From the NCBI GenBank assembly GCA_902702965.1, contig CACRXP010000164.1, positions 963,261 to 1,027,260 of the forward strand: 64,000 bases of DNA. The letters are read 5' to 3'. The notes under the pieces are model-generated. The model searched no databases, was not told the origin of the DNA, and saw only the letters and a program-made list of their open reading frames with translations. The position numbers and the translations under genes were made by a program. How positions within the stretch are numbered: position 1 is the first letter of the stretch; every line of letters begins with the position of its first letter. Shown in pieces: positions 1-10,763 of this stretch. The stretch is from Spirometra erinaceieuropaei. Its lineage: Eukaryota > Platyhelminthes > Cestoda > Diphyllobothriidea > Diphyllobothriidae.

Positions 1-1394
1 CCTTGCTGTTACACTCCCTCCATCCTCAGTAGATTTCCTACCCCTATTCCGTAGATGGGCGATTGTAATTTTTGCTTGTAGGATACTATTTTTGTCAATA
101 CACACGAAAAGATGAGTACAGGTAGGCAGCCAAAGGGGGGGGGGGTTGATAGTTTGAACGAACATAACGAGAAATAATAGAGACAGAGAGGGTGAAGTGA
201 AGTACGGAGTTTGGAAAAATAAAGACCAGTGGTTTTATTAGATGACAGATACTAGGTTCTATTTCGTGTTCCTTTGCGCGCCACGTTACGCAGGGAAACG
301 GCGTCAATGGTCCACCCCGCTATCGAAACACATACTTCTGTTGAATCGCATCATTAAATGGTCTGGCATTTGAGTCCGCCTAGGTCTGTCTCATGTTCGT
401 AGTGGGCGTGCACTTGGCTCTAGCGTTTGATGGTGAAAGTGGGTTGAATAGCGTCACCGTCTCCACTAACGCCTAGTCACTAGTGTTCAGGTCTTCATCT
501 AGGTCATGCCTCGTCGGTCGTGGGATCGCGAGCGGTGGATTCTTGGTGGCTCAGTACGCTGTAAGAAGGGGGGGGGTGGCATGATGACTGGGTTCGACTC
601 ACATACTCCGAAGGATCAACAGACGTCTGAATTTGCATGTGTTCCCCACAACTATAGCGCACGAGACTGCTCTCGCACCGCAGAGGTCAAGTACGTATTG
701 GCCAACGTTTCGTAACTTACGTGCAAGCCTAGGTTTGGCTGAAGGCATCGGGTGTGTTTCGCGTGGCAGAAGTACTGAGAGCTCTGCTATATTGCAAACA
801 AGTTTCCGAAGGGAATCCAAGCGGGGTCAAAAGTCAAGGTAACCCAGAATCATGGACAGATGGTCTGGATGCGTATGATAAATAAGAAGATGAAGAAAAC
901 TTGTGCAAATGAATACAAATATGCGCCATGCCTTTTAACCCCTTTCCAATCCTCTGGGTTAAATTATAAGGCAGAAACAGTCCTACCTGATTAGCAATCT
1001 AACCTTCAACGCAAGTGACCTTGAACTCAAATGTTGCGTGGATTTATTTTAAGAGTACAAATGTGATTTCTGTAGTGCTGCTATTTCGACGCCTAAGATT
1101 CGGACTCTGTTCAACAGAAATGTCAGTATTCGACGTAGTCTGTTGATATCACTGGCCTTTTACGGTCTATGACAGTATATACCCTTGCCTGCACCCTACT
1201 CAAACTAATCGAACTCCATACATTCAATTATTTATTCCCGGTGTAAACTTCGAATTCGGCAATACCGGCTTTCGCACCTGTAAATATTTCCTTCAAGAGA
1301 ACTATTTTGGCCCCAAAATTACCTTTGAGTTTTCGCCTCTATACAAGAACGCCTTACCAACAAAAACCACAATTAGACCCCACAAAGAGAGTAC
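1..1394. other. Unassigned intergenic or intronic sequence
   Basis: No gene, RNA or repeat family was recognised. Short open frames of 60-75 codons overlap on both strands and none shows a domain. Guanine runs lie near 135-145 and 568-576. The rest is ordinary mixed sequence. Confidence 0.5.
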
Positions 1395-1876
1395 AGACTG
1401 GTTTTCGAATACGTAGTGATGGATCACGGAGCACACAAGGGAAATTTCAAACACCCTTTTAACGACGATTATAAATGTCCTGTAAGTTACGTCGGCTGCT
1501 TTACTTTGAAGTTAATTTTCAGGTTTGCTGCACTTCATGTTCGAGTTAACTGGCTGAGGCAGCCTACGAGAAGGCTTGTTTTGGTTTCAGCGCGTTCTTA
1601 ACACAGCCAACAGCTGAAAGCTGAACTATACTTATTAATATTCTCCTGTCATTTCCGAGGGAACTCTTCTTTCAAATATTAAATCTTTAATATCCGGAAA
1701 CCCCCTCATCGTTACAAACAGATCGAAGACAGTTTTTTTGGAAGTACAATGATGGGTCACTTGGCATACAAAGGGATTTTCAAGGAAAGGTTGAAACTGT
1801 TCTGCAGGTTTAGTCGGTTGCTTTGAGTTGGATTTAATTTTCGGGTTTAACGCTTACTGCACTTTCTGCGCAGAGC
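1395..1876. repeat. Diverged direct repeat, two units
   Basis: Two related segments occur in the same orientation, about 1395-1560 and 1728-1870. Both carry a block of the type GATGGRTCACNNRGCAYACA, followed by GGGATTTTCA-like and TTAATTTTCRGGTTT-like blocks in the same order and at similar spacing. This suggests an old local duplication or two fragments of one interspersed repeat. No coding capacity was recognised; the 61-codon frame in the first unit has no homologue I know. Confidence 0.4.
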
Positions 1877-2432
1877 CAGTTTTTTTATCAATTAGTGGAT
1901 CTGGTGCAGCTGCGGGCAGAGCAACTACGCCGGAGAAACCGGGAGATTACTGCGGACGCGCATGGCTGAGAACGCAGCAGCCTTGATGAGAAAAGACGCT
2001 AACTCCCAGGTGGCGGCTCATTGCACGGAATGCGGCCGTAATTTCATGTTTCAGGAGGCCGAAATTCTTGCAAGACCTGACAACCGCGTGAGCCGCGAAC
2101 TGATCGAATCATAACCAACCTCAGTGACCTCACGGTACCATATTCAGGGCTTAGACGTTCCCTGAGCATGGGAATCAGTCACGTAGAGAGGGCGCGGGCG
2201 AGCAACAATCCCGGTGACAGCGGGCCAGGTTGTCGAGTCATCATGTAAACATCCAACACAAGTGATAAAATTGCGGCAGTTAAAGACCCGGACGCGGACT
2301 GACGAGCCATTATCGCCCCAATTACAACCCCAGCGGTGATGGCGAGGGTTGTTACTTAAAGTACGCCTGTGGCCCCACGGCAGCTACGTACTGTAAAAAC
2401 TGCAGTCTTTGTGCCTCCACTACCTTTATCTC
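1877..2432. other. Unassigned sequence
   Basis: This stretch is more GC-rich than its neighbours (for example 1960-2120 and 2180-2360). No open frame, tRNA fold or repeat match was recognised. Confidence 0.4.
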
Positions 2433-3741
2433 TGACCGTCATGAAATGTCAGCCGAAATTCCGAAATGCGTCTTCGTTTCGAAAAAATTAACTAAGCAGG
2501 GTTGCAAAGCTAAACATTACGCAACGTAATTATATAATAATTCAGTTAACGCAGGATATCAGCTTTTGAGCGAACTTCTTTCGGGCTGCACGCAAAAACT
2601 ATACTCCGTAAAAAATGACTACTCATTTAGCATATGTAACGAAAAACATGCATAAAGTATTCATTCTATCGCTGATTCGGTTAAAACTTACGCATTCTTC
2701 CAATTTCATACTGTGAGGGAGGCTATAATTCGGTTTTCAAAAACTTTTCCAAAAACTTTTCCGAATAATCTTGAACTCGATCTGCCGTTACACTTACATT
2801 CAGGGTTTCCAAACTACAAAGCGTATATTTACCGAGTACGAAAAACCGTACATTTCCCTACGGTATGGGGTTCATGAAATTCAGCAGTGGGTTAGGTCCA
2901 TATTGTTAACTTTACAAGCCACGTTGTTAAATGCCGAGACAAGACGTTTTATGAACAGCCATTTTACGGTATTAAAAACTCGCCCAATTAGGAACATTTT
3001 TGAAACCCAATTATACCCTTTCTTCGAGTATAAAATTGGAAGAAGACTTAAGTTTCTACCGAAGGAGCAACATGTTTTCTATGAAATATAATTGAAATGT
3101 ATAATTCCGCTTACAAAACTTTTCCAATTCCCAATTAATTTTGAACCCGACCAGTAGTTATATTTGCATTCAGGCTTTCCAAACTACGAGCCGCATATTG
3201 ACCGCGTACGCAGAACCATACATTTTCCTACGGTATTAAGTGGAAACTATATGGGTGCATAAACTTAGCAGTGAATTTGAGCTATATTATTAACTTTACA
3301 AGCCGTACTGTTAAAGGCAGAGACACGGTGTTATATGGCGGCCATTTCACGGTAATATAAAATCACATACTCAGAAAGTTTTAAAGACCAAATTATACCC
3401 GATTGTGGCGTATAAAATTGGAAGAAGACATAAATTTCTACTGAATGAGTTAAGGAATGAACCTTTTTATTCACATTTTTCATAAAATACAAATTAATTT
3501 GTAAGGGCCTCGAAAATCAGTGAGAAAAATCGTGGTACTTGAGTAGTCATTTTTTGCGGAGTGGGTTTTTGCATGCGGCCGGATAGATGTGTATTTGAAA
3601 GGCAGCATCCCAATGTAACTGAAATATTATAGAATTATGCCGTATGATAACTAAATTTAAAAACTTACTTAAATAATCTTTCCGAAACGGAAACGCACTT
3701 CAGAATTTCGGTTAACATTTCATGAGTTAGCACACCTACTG
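2433..3741. mobile_element. Tc1/mariner-type MITE, long copy with duplicated core
   Basis: The left end carries the family TIR block TCATGAAATGTCAGCCGAAA followed by a GTTTCGAAAA block. The right end carries the reverse complement of the same blocks (3690-3741), ending ACACCTACTG. The outermost left bases are degenerate, so 2433 is approximate. Inside, a core of about 330 bp at 2766-3090 is repeated in diverged form at 3121-3450, in the same orientation, which makes this copy about 300 bp longer than its relatives. A 106-codon frame at 2771-3091 lies wholly inside the core and is probably chance. No transposase was seen. Confidence 0.7.
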
Positions 3742-4009
3742 AAGGTTTTGATTACTGTGTGTTTTAAAATTCTAACCAAATGTGTTACTAAAATACTACC
3801 ACAACTATTTTCATAACTGAGATTTCTTCGCCAGTCTCGGTATAGTTATTTTATTGCTATCTGGTGTATGCACAAGAAAAGTCTTAAAAGTTGCAGTCAA
3901 CGACACCCATATAAATCAATTTCGTTTTCAGTGACCCAGGAGTCGCGTTTAATTCCTCAATGGTCCAGGCCTGAGCGTAGACCTACAAAATTCAATTACC
4001 CATCTACCT
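3742..4009. other. Unassigned spacer between MITE and LINE relic
   Basis: No gene or repeat was recognised here. The detectable LINE homology starts at about 4010. Confidence 0.4.
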
Positions 4010-4628
4010 GCCATCTAAACCGACTTCAAAAAGGCCTCTGACGGCGCTACTCTCCAACGTCTCCTTCGTAAACCGCGCAGCGTAGGAGTTTGCGGACGTC
4101 CCTTTGTATGAACCCAAAACATTTTGGCTGGACGATCCCAGAGAGTGCAAGTCGGGCGCCAGCAGTCCTCTGAGGTGACCGCGGTGAACGGCGTCTCACA
4201 GAGCTCTGTTTTATGCTGCACCTTATTCCTCGTTTTTATCAGTGACTGCGTCAGGTAACTAGACTGTAATGTCATCCTGTTCACTGAGAACATCGAATTG
4301 TGGAAATATGCTCACACTGCTGCAGACGAGAGCCATCTGCAAATAAACTTCGGCATGCTCGAGGACTGGTTGAATCGCCTCTTTATACCCTTCAGCGTAA
4401 GCGTGTGCAACTTTTTTCAATTTGGCAACTGTAGAGTCTCCAGCCCGAGGGCTAGCTTTCTAAACCGTACATCATTGACACAAATTAACCGTCAGGAGGA
4501 TTTGGGTCTGTGTCGACTACATCCTCAATCAAACCAACTCTGAACTGCACAAAGGTAACAAGGTCGGCGCAACTTTATTGCAACTCATCAGCCGACCCTA
4601 TATGGTGATTGACAAAGACAACTTTGTA
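4010..4628 (+). pseudogene. CR1/Jockey-like LINE reverse transcriptase relic, 5' part
   Basis: Reading across frameshifts and stops on the plus strand shows a non-LTR reverse transcriptase in family order. First comes a motif like DFKKASDGATLQRLLRK (the family has FSKAFDKV..LL.KL). Next is GVSQSSVL, which corresponds to the GVPQGSVLGP block. Then comes FTENIELW, where active copies have FADDIKLW, so the catalytic Asp pair is lost. The thumb begins with LQINFGMLEDW and a DLG motif near 4500. There is an in-frame stop near 4110 and others follow, so the copy is dead. The reading is cut at about 4628 by a MITE and resumes at 4948. The EN domain and N-terminus are absent (5' truncated). A clade finer than CR1/Jockey-like cannot be set by eye. 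Confidence 0.75.
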
Positions 4629-4630
4629 AT

Positions 4631-4934
4631 ATGTGATTATGTAGCCCCACCTCATGGACACAATACTTTTGGGTCGGAATTAGGGTTAGGGATTATGGTT
4701 AGGAGTTGAGGCTAGGAGTTGCGGTTAGGGGTTAGAGTTAGGGAGTATGACATCTATGTCTCAACCGCTCAACGTACAACCGTGCATTCCCAGTAGTTTC
4801 CTTCTGCATACAATTACTTGACCTCGTCGCCTGTGCGCCCCCCCGCCCCACCTGCAGAAACCCCTAACACCACCGGTTGCGTACTAGAGGTGGCTGAGGT
4901 TTGTTTACTTGAGGTGGTGCTATATAACCACATC
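4631..4934. mobile_element. MITE (TIR ATGTGRTTATGTAGCC) inserted in the LINE
   Basis: The left end reads ATGTGATTATGTAGCCCCAC and the right end is a close inverted copy that finishes TATATAACCACAT. The interior has TTAGGG-like hexamers (4680-4745) and then a block shared with 32880-33000 and, inverted, 58985-59130, including CTTGACCTCGTCGCCTGTGC. About 304 bp long, non-coding. It interrupts the LINE reading frame between residues DKDNF and KMLKTFVR, which confirms that it is a discrete insertion. A target duplication is not clear. The superfamily is unknown. Confidence 0.7.
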
Positions 4935-4947
4935 TGACTAACAGCTT

Positions 4948-5435
4948 CTCAAAAATGTTAAAAACCTTCGTGCGGCTGCAATTAGATGACGCCACACAGG
5001 CATGGAGACCTCGGACTGTTAAGGCCTGTATTGTCTTTGAGATGGTCAAGAGACAGACGCCACAAATGACCGAAGGTCTGGGGACGCTGCTCTGTGAAAA
5101 CAGACCGTCGGTTCTCAAGGTAGTTTTCCTTTCGTACAGACAATCACGGGCTGAACTCATACTAACCCTCCGCAAGTTGAATGGCCTGGAATGTTGCTTT
5201 ATCGCCCAGTGATTTATTCACTCAGGCTAGCACGTACAGTTTGCGTGGTCATCCCCTAACACTATGCACAGATAAAGTAAGGATCAACGGTCGTAAGATT
5301 TTCCTCAGTAAAAAAGTGGTTACAGCGTGGAACGTCCTGCCAGCTGATGTTACTCTCTGCTCCTGTAGGAATTCATTTAATTCGAAACTCGACTCTTATC
5401 AAGCTTCTCTCTGCCAGCCACAAACTTCCACATAA
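4948..5435 (+). pseudogene. CR1/Jockey-like LINE reverse transcriptase relic, 3' part
   Basis: This continues the LINE of 4010-4628 beyond the inserted MITE. It carries the C-terminal thumb signature LKTFVRLQLDDATQAWRP (the family has FVRPHLEYA.QAW), then the TEGLGTL and SYRQSRAELILT blocks. After a frame change comes the terminal VVTAWNVLPADV segment (the family has V..WN.LP..VV..PS...FK..LD), followed by NSFNSKLDSYQ. The frame ends at about 5435. Two overlapping frames (4955-5212 and 5181-5435) show one frameshift. Confidence 0.75.
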
Positions 5436-6250
5436 TCGGTTATCGAAATTATGTATGGCTATGCTACTTTTAGTAAGTGAGCAGACGTTTATGTTTACTC
5501 ATTTTCTGTAGTAGTCAAGTGCTTGCGCTTAACATTCAACTAAGCGAATTTTCACATTTCCAATTTGCCTTGCTTATTGATGATCCTCATAGATACTTTG
5601 TAATTAACAGAAAGTTTAAAGGTGTTCATCTGTCTCCCCCTTCGAAAAACTGACCTGAACGGAGCCCAATAATGACCATTGTGGCTTCTCCCTCCCTTTT
5701 AGGGAATGCTTCTTAATTAATCTCGCAATAATAATAATAATTAATAATTAATAAATTAATTAATAATAATTAATTCATCTCGCAATAATAATCTCGCAAG
5801 TGACTTCCTGCAGACTACAAACCGATTTTCATGCTCGGGCGAAAATAAATGGAAAAAATCTGCCTACTTAGGATCACACAGTAAGCCATACGGTTTGTAC
5901 TAACGAAACTTTGCCATGAGCACCACCAGCCCGAATGTTATCTGTGTTGCTACTACACATTTAGAAGAAGTATTTGAGTAGATATCTATCTTAACAAGAC
6001 TTCATGTGAAGCATTACGACACAGAGGCGTTTAAACTTGCTTTAAGTAGAAGAAAGCTAGTACTAAAAATTGTGGTCCTTGTTTGCAGAGGTCGCACTCT
6101 TTTAGGAATCTAACGCTTTATGTTAATACCTCAGTTTTATTTTCCGAACGAACGAACCGGTGGTCGGTAAAATGCTCTCAGAGCCAGAATCTGCTTACCC
6201 CTTAATCCTCCGCCTTTTATGAATTTGACTTACAATTAATCAATAGGTGC
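5436..6250. repeat. AT-rich low-complexity tract in unassigned sequence
   Basis: A tract of about 80 bp at 5720-5800 is made of AAT/ATTA units and includes recurrent TCTCGCAATAATAAT blocks, indicating local tandem slippage. The rest of the interval holds no recognised gene or repeat. Confidence 0.55.
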
Positions 6251-6344
6251 TGCTGGCAGAGCTGACTCCATCAAAACTCGTCAGTGAAGGTTGAATTCCA
6301 ATTCATGACAGCAGTGGCAAGGATTAGGTACAATCAACACTGTA

Positions 6345-6500
6345 ACCATCTGACCAACGATGGTCCGGTCTTAACAGCTCATTTGGTTGGAGTGTTGGAT
6401 GTACTCCAAACTTGCTTTTACTATCGTGGGTTCGAATGCCGACGAGGCCGTCTAAGTTTTCACAAATGGGTCAAATTAAATATAATTAACTATCTAATCG
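6345..6500 (+). mobile_element. tRNA-derived SINE copy
   Basis: A head resembling a tRNA gene has an A-box-like AGCTCATTTGGTTGGAG and a B-box-like GGGTTCGAATGCC. It is followed by the tail GACGAGGCCGTCTAAGTTTT and GGGTCAAATTAAATATAATT. The same tail order occurs after the tRNA-like segments at 20733-20870, 21043-21098 and 21270-21380, so these are one family. A tRNA cloverleaf is not preserved, so this is not called a tRNA gene. Confidence 0.55.
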
Positions 6501-7689
6501 CATTTCCCTGTTATTGAACTTTAGTTAAAGGTCCAAAGCAGGCGTTTTCGATAGATTTGCAGTATTGCGCGTACCTTAAGGTTAAGAATGTTATGAGCAA
6601 AATTCGAGCGATTTCGCACAAGTGATGACGGTCAGGAGCAATCCTTAGCCTTCGAAGCTTGAAGGTACTAAAAATCGACACTGCTTCTGGTATTTCTAAA
6701 AATGTCTATCTTTCGAAAATAGATAAGTAAACTGAAAAACCTGCATCGAAAAAACCGAGGCTTTACGCCTCGATACTAGAGCTAATGTGGCGACAGAAAA
6801 GTGGGCGAGGGCACCCACGGAGATTTGCATTGTAGTAGACCTAGCGTACTTCTGCGCTGGTCAGTGGTTTTCCCCACACGCGTTCTTTCAATGTGAATAT
6901 CTGTTCCGCTTCTGCTTTACATTGGCTAGCGCCTCTTGCAGTTTTCACCCAATTGCGGACCTATAAGACGTATCGGCCAATACGGGAGAGACGCATTGTC
7001 CATTCGCATTGCGTTGATTGGCCGCCGCAACGTGACGCGCATCTTCACTGCGGCATCGCATGCAAACAGTTCATAATTTTAATTTTCACCTTTTCGAAGC
7101 CAACCGATTACAGGGATGGTTGGTACAGGTAGCGGGAGCTTTTTTGTGAAGCACATTCTCGGTTTACGATCAAAGGGATTGTCCACAGACTTGACGGGCA
7201 GGACAGAGGAGAGCCTCAGCTCAGGTGGGTTACGGCTAGGAGGCCTACCTGATTTTTATGATTCGGGGAACATAAAACTGCTACGGTGAAAATTAATATG
7301 TCGCATTTTGGAGAGTGATAGTCATTCTAGTAGCTGTTTGTACAATTTGAACGACAGCCTGGGTGACTAAAGTGACAATTAAGGGTTAGGTAATCTCAAA
7401 ACTTTGTTATTGCAAGTGATTTTTTCAAAAAATGATTAAATTCATTCACGCTGTTTTTGCGTAGTTATTTCCTGTTGCTGCAGTGAGAAAAGGATGATCG
7501 GTAAACTTTTCACCTCAGAATTCATGTTGTCCCCAGAACCGTCCGATCTGTTTAATAAATCTGCGCAGATTCCACATTACTGTACTTCACTCTTGTTAGC
7601 TAGCACTACCCGTGATAGGTCGACATATATGAGTGCGACCTTAGAATAATTTCTCATTTCTAACGTCCCACCATAAAATGAAGAGACCA
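6501..7689. other. Unassigned sequence
   Basis: No gene or repeat family was recognised. A 79-codon frame at 6893-7132 has no familiar motif and no splice context that stands out. Confidence 0.4.
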
Positions 7690-8165
7690 TCCCCAAGTAT
7701 TTCCTTCTGTCATCTACAGCTGGCTGAATGGCTGATGCATTTGCATCCGTTAGGCTGTTCCACGTTATGTTTATGTCTAAGTATCTGAATATCAGTATGC
7801 CCTCCAAACGGGCCACCTGGTAGATGCGATGGACCAATACGAGGACCATATCGGATTCTGGCAAGCTTTATCGGAATTACACACCATAAAAAATGCCAAC
7901 ATTTCGGGGTGCTGTGGCCGACCCGGTTGCCAGCAGACGTCGCGCACACTGGGACTTTGCTACCCTCCCACTGTTGTTGTTGGTCAAATACCTGGCTATT
8001 TGTTGTGTAGACCAGGGGGTGTGGAGTAGAACACCAAAGTGCGGGCTCGATCGTGCCATCCGCCTCCGCCCTTTCCCGACTCCGGTCGTCTTGACTCTGT
8101 CTTGACACCGGGTTCAGGTGGGTGAGGAGGGGAGTGTGCGTTAGGTGCTATGCAAGTCTACCATC
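7690..8165 (-). repeat. Unclassified interspersed repeat, family also at 26 kb and 44.5 kb
   Basis: Read on the minus strand, 8165 to 7880 aligns by eye with 26085-26220 and 44645-44720. The shared order is CTCCTC-type pyrimidines, then CCGGTGTCAAGACAGAGTCA or its variants, then AAGACCGGA, then a CACCCCCTGGTC block. A 132-codon minus-strand frame at 7710-8108 lies inside it. Because the copies have different frames and stops, I treat that frame as part of the repeat rather than a host gene. It may be a retroelement UTR or 5' region; the class is undetermined. Confidence 0.5.
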
Positions 8166-9553
8166 ACTATAAACAAAATTTCCTCACAAGTCACCGTACC
8201 TCCTCCACCTTGCTGTTGAGCACACGGTGGACATCGTCGGCAACGACGGTCGAACTGTCTTGTATTAGTACATTTTATATCAGTTTGAAATTGAAAAATT
8301 CTCCCTAAACCGTCTTCCTGCAGTGTCTTCATGTCAGCATCTAAGGTTAGGAACGGCTGTGTGTAGACCTCCCCTGACCTGTGGCGTAGGACCACCTGTA
8401 ATACATACAGGAACGGTTGTCTTTATGAATGGAGCCTTTCAAGCGAAGAAACTTGAAGTTCTCAAGCAGGTGAAGAAGGAAAAATCTTATTTTCGTAGTA
8501 TGTTTGTTGTAATGGATAGGGAACTGTCTTCTGTCGTGGGATAGTCACACTCGGTTCCAAACTTGTAATGCGACAAGAGAATGTTGAACGAAACTCGCGC
8601 AATTTAAGAGTTTCGCAGAAGAAACGCACTCGACCTTTTCGGAACAAAGTATGCACCACCTACTAGTTAAAATGGGAAATAAGCAGGCCTTCTGTAGGAG
8701 GATACTTCAGGGGGCAGGTACATGCAACTGTTTCTACCAGTTGAGATCGCATCAGGTTCATACCCCTTCTGCAGTTTTATGAACATGGCGGATGATATTC
8801 ATATCTCAGGGATCAGAATTTGGAGGGGAAAGAGACCCGTCTTCCGACAACGCGAGTCCATCTGCCTGACGCTGAGCACACTTGATTGGATTGGTCAACT
8901 GGTCAGTTATTAGCGTAAGCCGATGTCATAGGAGGTCTCTGTAGATGTGCGGGTAGGTAGACGCGACGTTGCTCCGGGCGCATTCAGTTTCCATTAGGTC
9001 AGTCATGGCCGTGACCAACGTGGTGGGCCAAAAACACAAGCAGGCTTTGCATATAGCGCAGATAGGTCGCAGAGACTGTTTTATGGGTTGAAAGATATCA
9101 TACCAGCAGCATAGGTACTCGTTAAAAGCCCAGACACGCGTATTTTGCCGATATTATGCCGCTGCATGACACAGCCGCGATGGGTTCGGCTCCTCAGTGG
9201 GTCCCCAACATTTCCCATCTGCTTTCTGGCAGACACTCCAGTTTACAAACTGTTGTTTTTTATTTCCTCGGAAAGTAACTGCGAACTTGGAGTAGGTCAT
9301 TATATACTAAGGTCTACAGGCGCAGACCGAAATTGTTTTCTTCAAAATCCAATGGAGTGGTGCGTGCACATTTATGTAGGAAGGCGCTGAGGTATTTCAG
9401 CTAGAAACTCCACACACTAGACAAGAATAGAGCAATAGGACGATTTTAATGAAGAGTTTTGTTGCGCGCTGCTATCTTCGAAATGTCAGGAAAGAGCACT
9501 TTGTGAGTGAAAGTCTTACCCTTCAAGAAGTGTCTTTACTTTATTCACATCAG
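8166..9553. other. Unassigned sequence upstream of the homeobox exon
   Basis: If 9554-10053 is an internal exon, this stretch is its upstream intron. No NK2 TN-domain-like coding block, no clear first exon and no promoter motif were recognised. Frames of 60-85 codons are present on both strands without domains. Confidence 0.45.
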
Positions 9554-10053
9554 GAGAACAAAGAACTGTACAGAAAAGACATCAAGTGACTGGTGATGTC
9601 CAGGGTGCCGAAAGTGGAAGCATACTTCCACCAGCCAGCCAGACATTTGGCCAGCAGTTGGCCGATCTTTACTTGAGAGGGAATACACTGCATCAGGAGA
9701 TGTTCCCCACAACCCAGTCAACTCTTGAAGAGGAAGAGGAACGGACGGCGGTTGCCAGAGAGGCGGAAAAGTGCGAGGAGAGAATGCGAACGAAGCGTGA
9801 AAAGATGGCCCATCAGCAGTGGCTTTTTCAAGGTCCTTTCGGCAATGACAGTAGAAGCGAGAGGAGGGAGGAGTGGGAGCTGGGGGAAGGTGAAATGGAC
9901 TGCACAGTCGACGCCAGACGGAGACGTAAGCGGCGAATACTGTTCAGCAAACAACAAACCTACGAGCTGGAGAGACGTTTCCGTGAACAGCGCTATCTCT
10001 CGGCGGCTGAGCGAGAACAAATGGCCAGGCTAATCAATCTTACACCCAACCAG
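9554..10053 (+). CDS. NK2-class homeobox gene, Nkx2.2-like, internal exon with homeodomain residues 1-44
   Basis: This encodes the DNA-binding half of an NK2-family transcription factor that would act in the nucleus; Nkx2.2/vnd relatives pattern neural tissue. The frame is open from 9511 and lacks an ATG before about 9700, so the exon probably starts at an acceptor. A pyrimidine-rich stretch ending CACATCAG at 9553 fits (the 5' border is inferred). The product has a Gln/Ser/Pro-rich start, a highly charged Glu/Arg middle and then the homeodomain from 9922. Visible homeodomain residues are RRKRRILF (1-8), [12 protein letters not shown] (9-20), [12 protein letters not shown] (21-32), then LINLTPNQ to residue 44. 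The [12 protein letters not shown] and QRYLSA strings favour Nkx2.2 over Nkx2.1 or Nkx2.5. The exon ends CAG|GTAGGT at 10053, the Q44|V45 intron site of many homeobox genes. Helix 3, with the NK2-diagnostic Tyr54, would be on the next exon, not seen here. Confidence 0.85.
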
Positions 10054-10059
10054 GTAGGT
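10054..10059 (+). other. 5' splice site of the homeobox exon
   Basis: The sequence CAG|GTAGGT fits the metazoan donor consensus. Reading through it would turn the conserved homeodomain into a non-homeodomain tail (V-G-K-I-Y-C), so splicing here is strongly expected. Confidence 0.8.
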
Positions 10060-10082
10060 AAAATTTACTGTTCATTCAGTGA

Positions 10083-10152
10083 TAGGGGGCGCTCACCGAT
10101 CGTTCATACGGAACCCGCTCGTTCCGTATGAACGATCGGTGAGCGCCCCCTA
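10083..10152. repeat. Perfect 32-bp inverted repeat (hairpin) just inside the homeobox intron
   Basis: Arm 1 is 10083-10114 and arm 2 is 10121-10152, exactly complementary over 32 bases with a 6-base loop (CCGCTC). The arms begin TAGGGGGCGCTCACC and end with the reverse complement. Both outer ends are TA, so a tiny TA-targeted MITE is possible. It starts 29 bases after the donor GT. No second copy was noticed elsewhere in the window. Confidence 0.9.
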
Positions 10153-10166
10153 CCATTGTATATTCT

Positions 10167-10362
10167 CGATCGAAAACCGACAAGGCAACGGGGTCGTCGC
10201 CCGGTGGGTAGAGGCGGGGACTTCTAAACCAACAGGTCGCGAGTTCGAGTCTCGGGTGTTCTACACTTCGGACTTGGGTATGGCTGGCTGACGACGGCTA
10301 ATAAGCCAGAAATGGTCATTCCAGTCTCCCTTGTCTTTGTCGGTAGTACCATTCTGCCTGTT
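10167..10362 (+). mobile_element. tRNA-derived SINE, copy 1
   Basis: The head has an A-box-like CCGGTGGGTAGAGGCG and a B-box-like CGAGTTCGAGTCTC, with CTTCTAAACCAACAGG between them where an anticodon arm would be. The tail contains CTGGCTGACGACGGCTAATA and AAGCCAGAAATGG. The whole unit is repeated at 10764-10960, and the tail alone at about 50625-50690. Pol III promotion is expected from the A and B boxes by analogy with SINEs. It is distinct from the SINE at 6345 and 21270. Confidence 0.65.
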
Positions 10363-10763
10363 CATTCAGTATTGTGTCAGTTCTGATAGTGGTCTCGCGA
10401 CAGACATCCTGAGACACCTAGCCACCCAGGTCGTATCTTTCAGATCCCATAAGAAACCTGTTAGAAGTAGTGAGCGATATTCTTGGGGTTTGTTAACTTT
10501 AATATCGTTGTTATTTCCGCCCCAGGCCCTTAAGTAACAGGGTCTAGTCATGGTCACGTAAATTCTAATGTATAGCGGCTTAATTTATAGACTAGTACGT
10601 GTCAACATTATATGGGACATTTATTACAAGCACGTGTCCGGTGGACGTTCAAAGTGGCTACTGCTCTCGCCTACTACATTCACACCTCCACCTGAAAAGC
10701 TCGTCGCTTCCTCGACTACTGTGAGAATTCGTGCTTCCAGCGATCGCGAATTATGACTAATAG
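10363..10763. other. Unassigned spacer between two SINE copies
   Basis: Inside the inferred homeobox intron. Nothing recognisable. Short frames on both strands have no domain. Confidence 0.4.

Noticed and set aside
2290..2340. CTGACGAG motif as a possible hammerhead ribozyme core
   Set aside because: No matching GAAA core and no flanking stems were found.
4575..4610. Reverse-strand CTGATGAG with short GGTCGGC pairing as a hammerhead
   Set aside because: The stem II partner and a GAAA segment are missing; it is part of the LINE relic.
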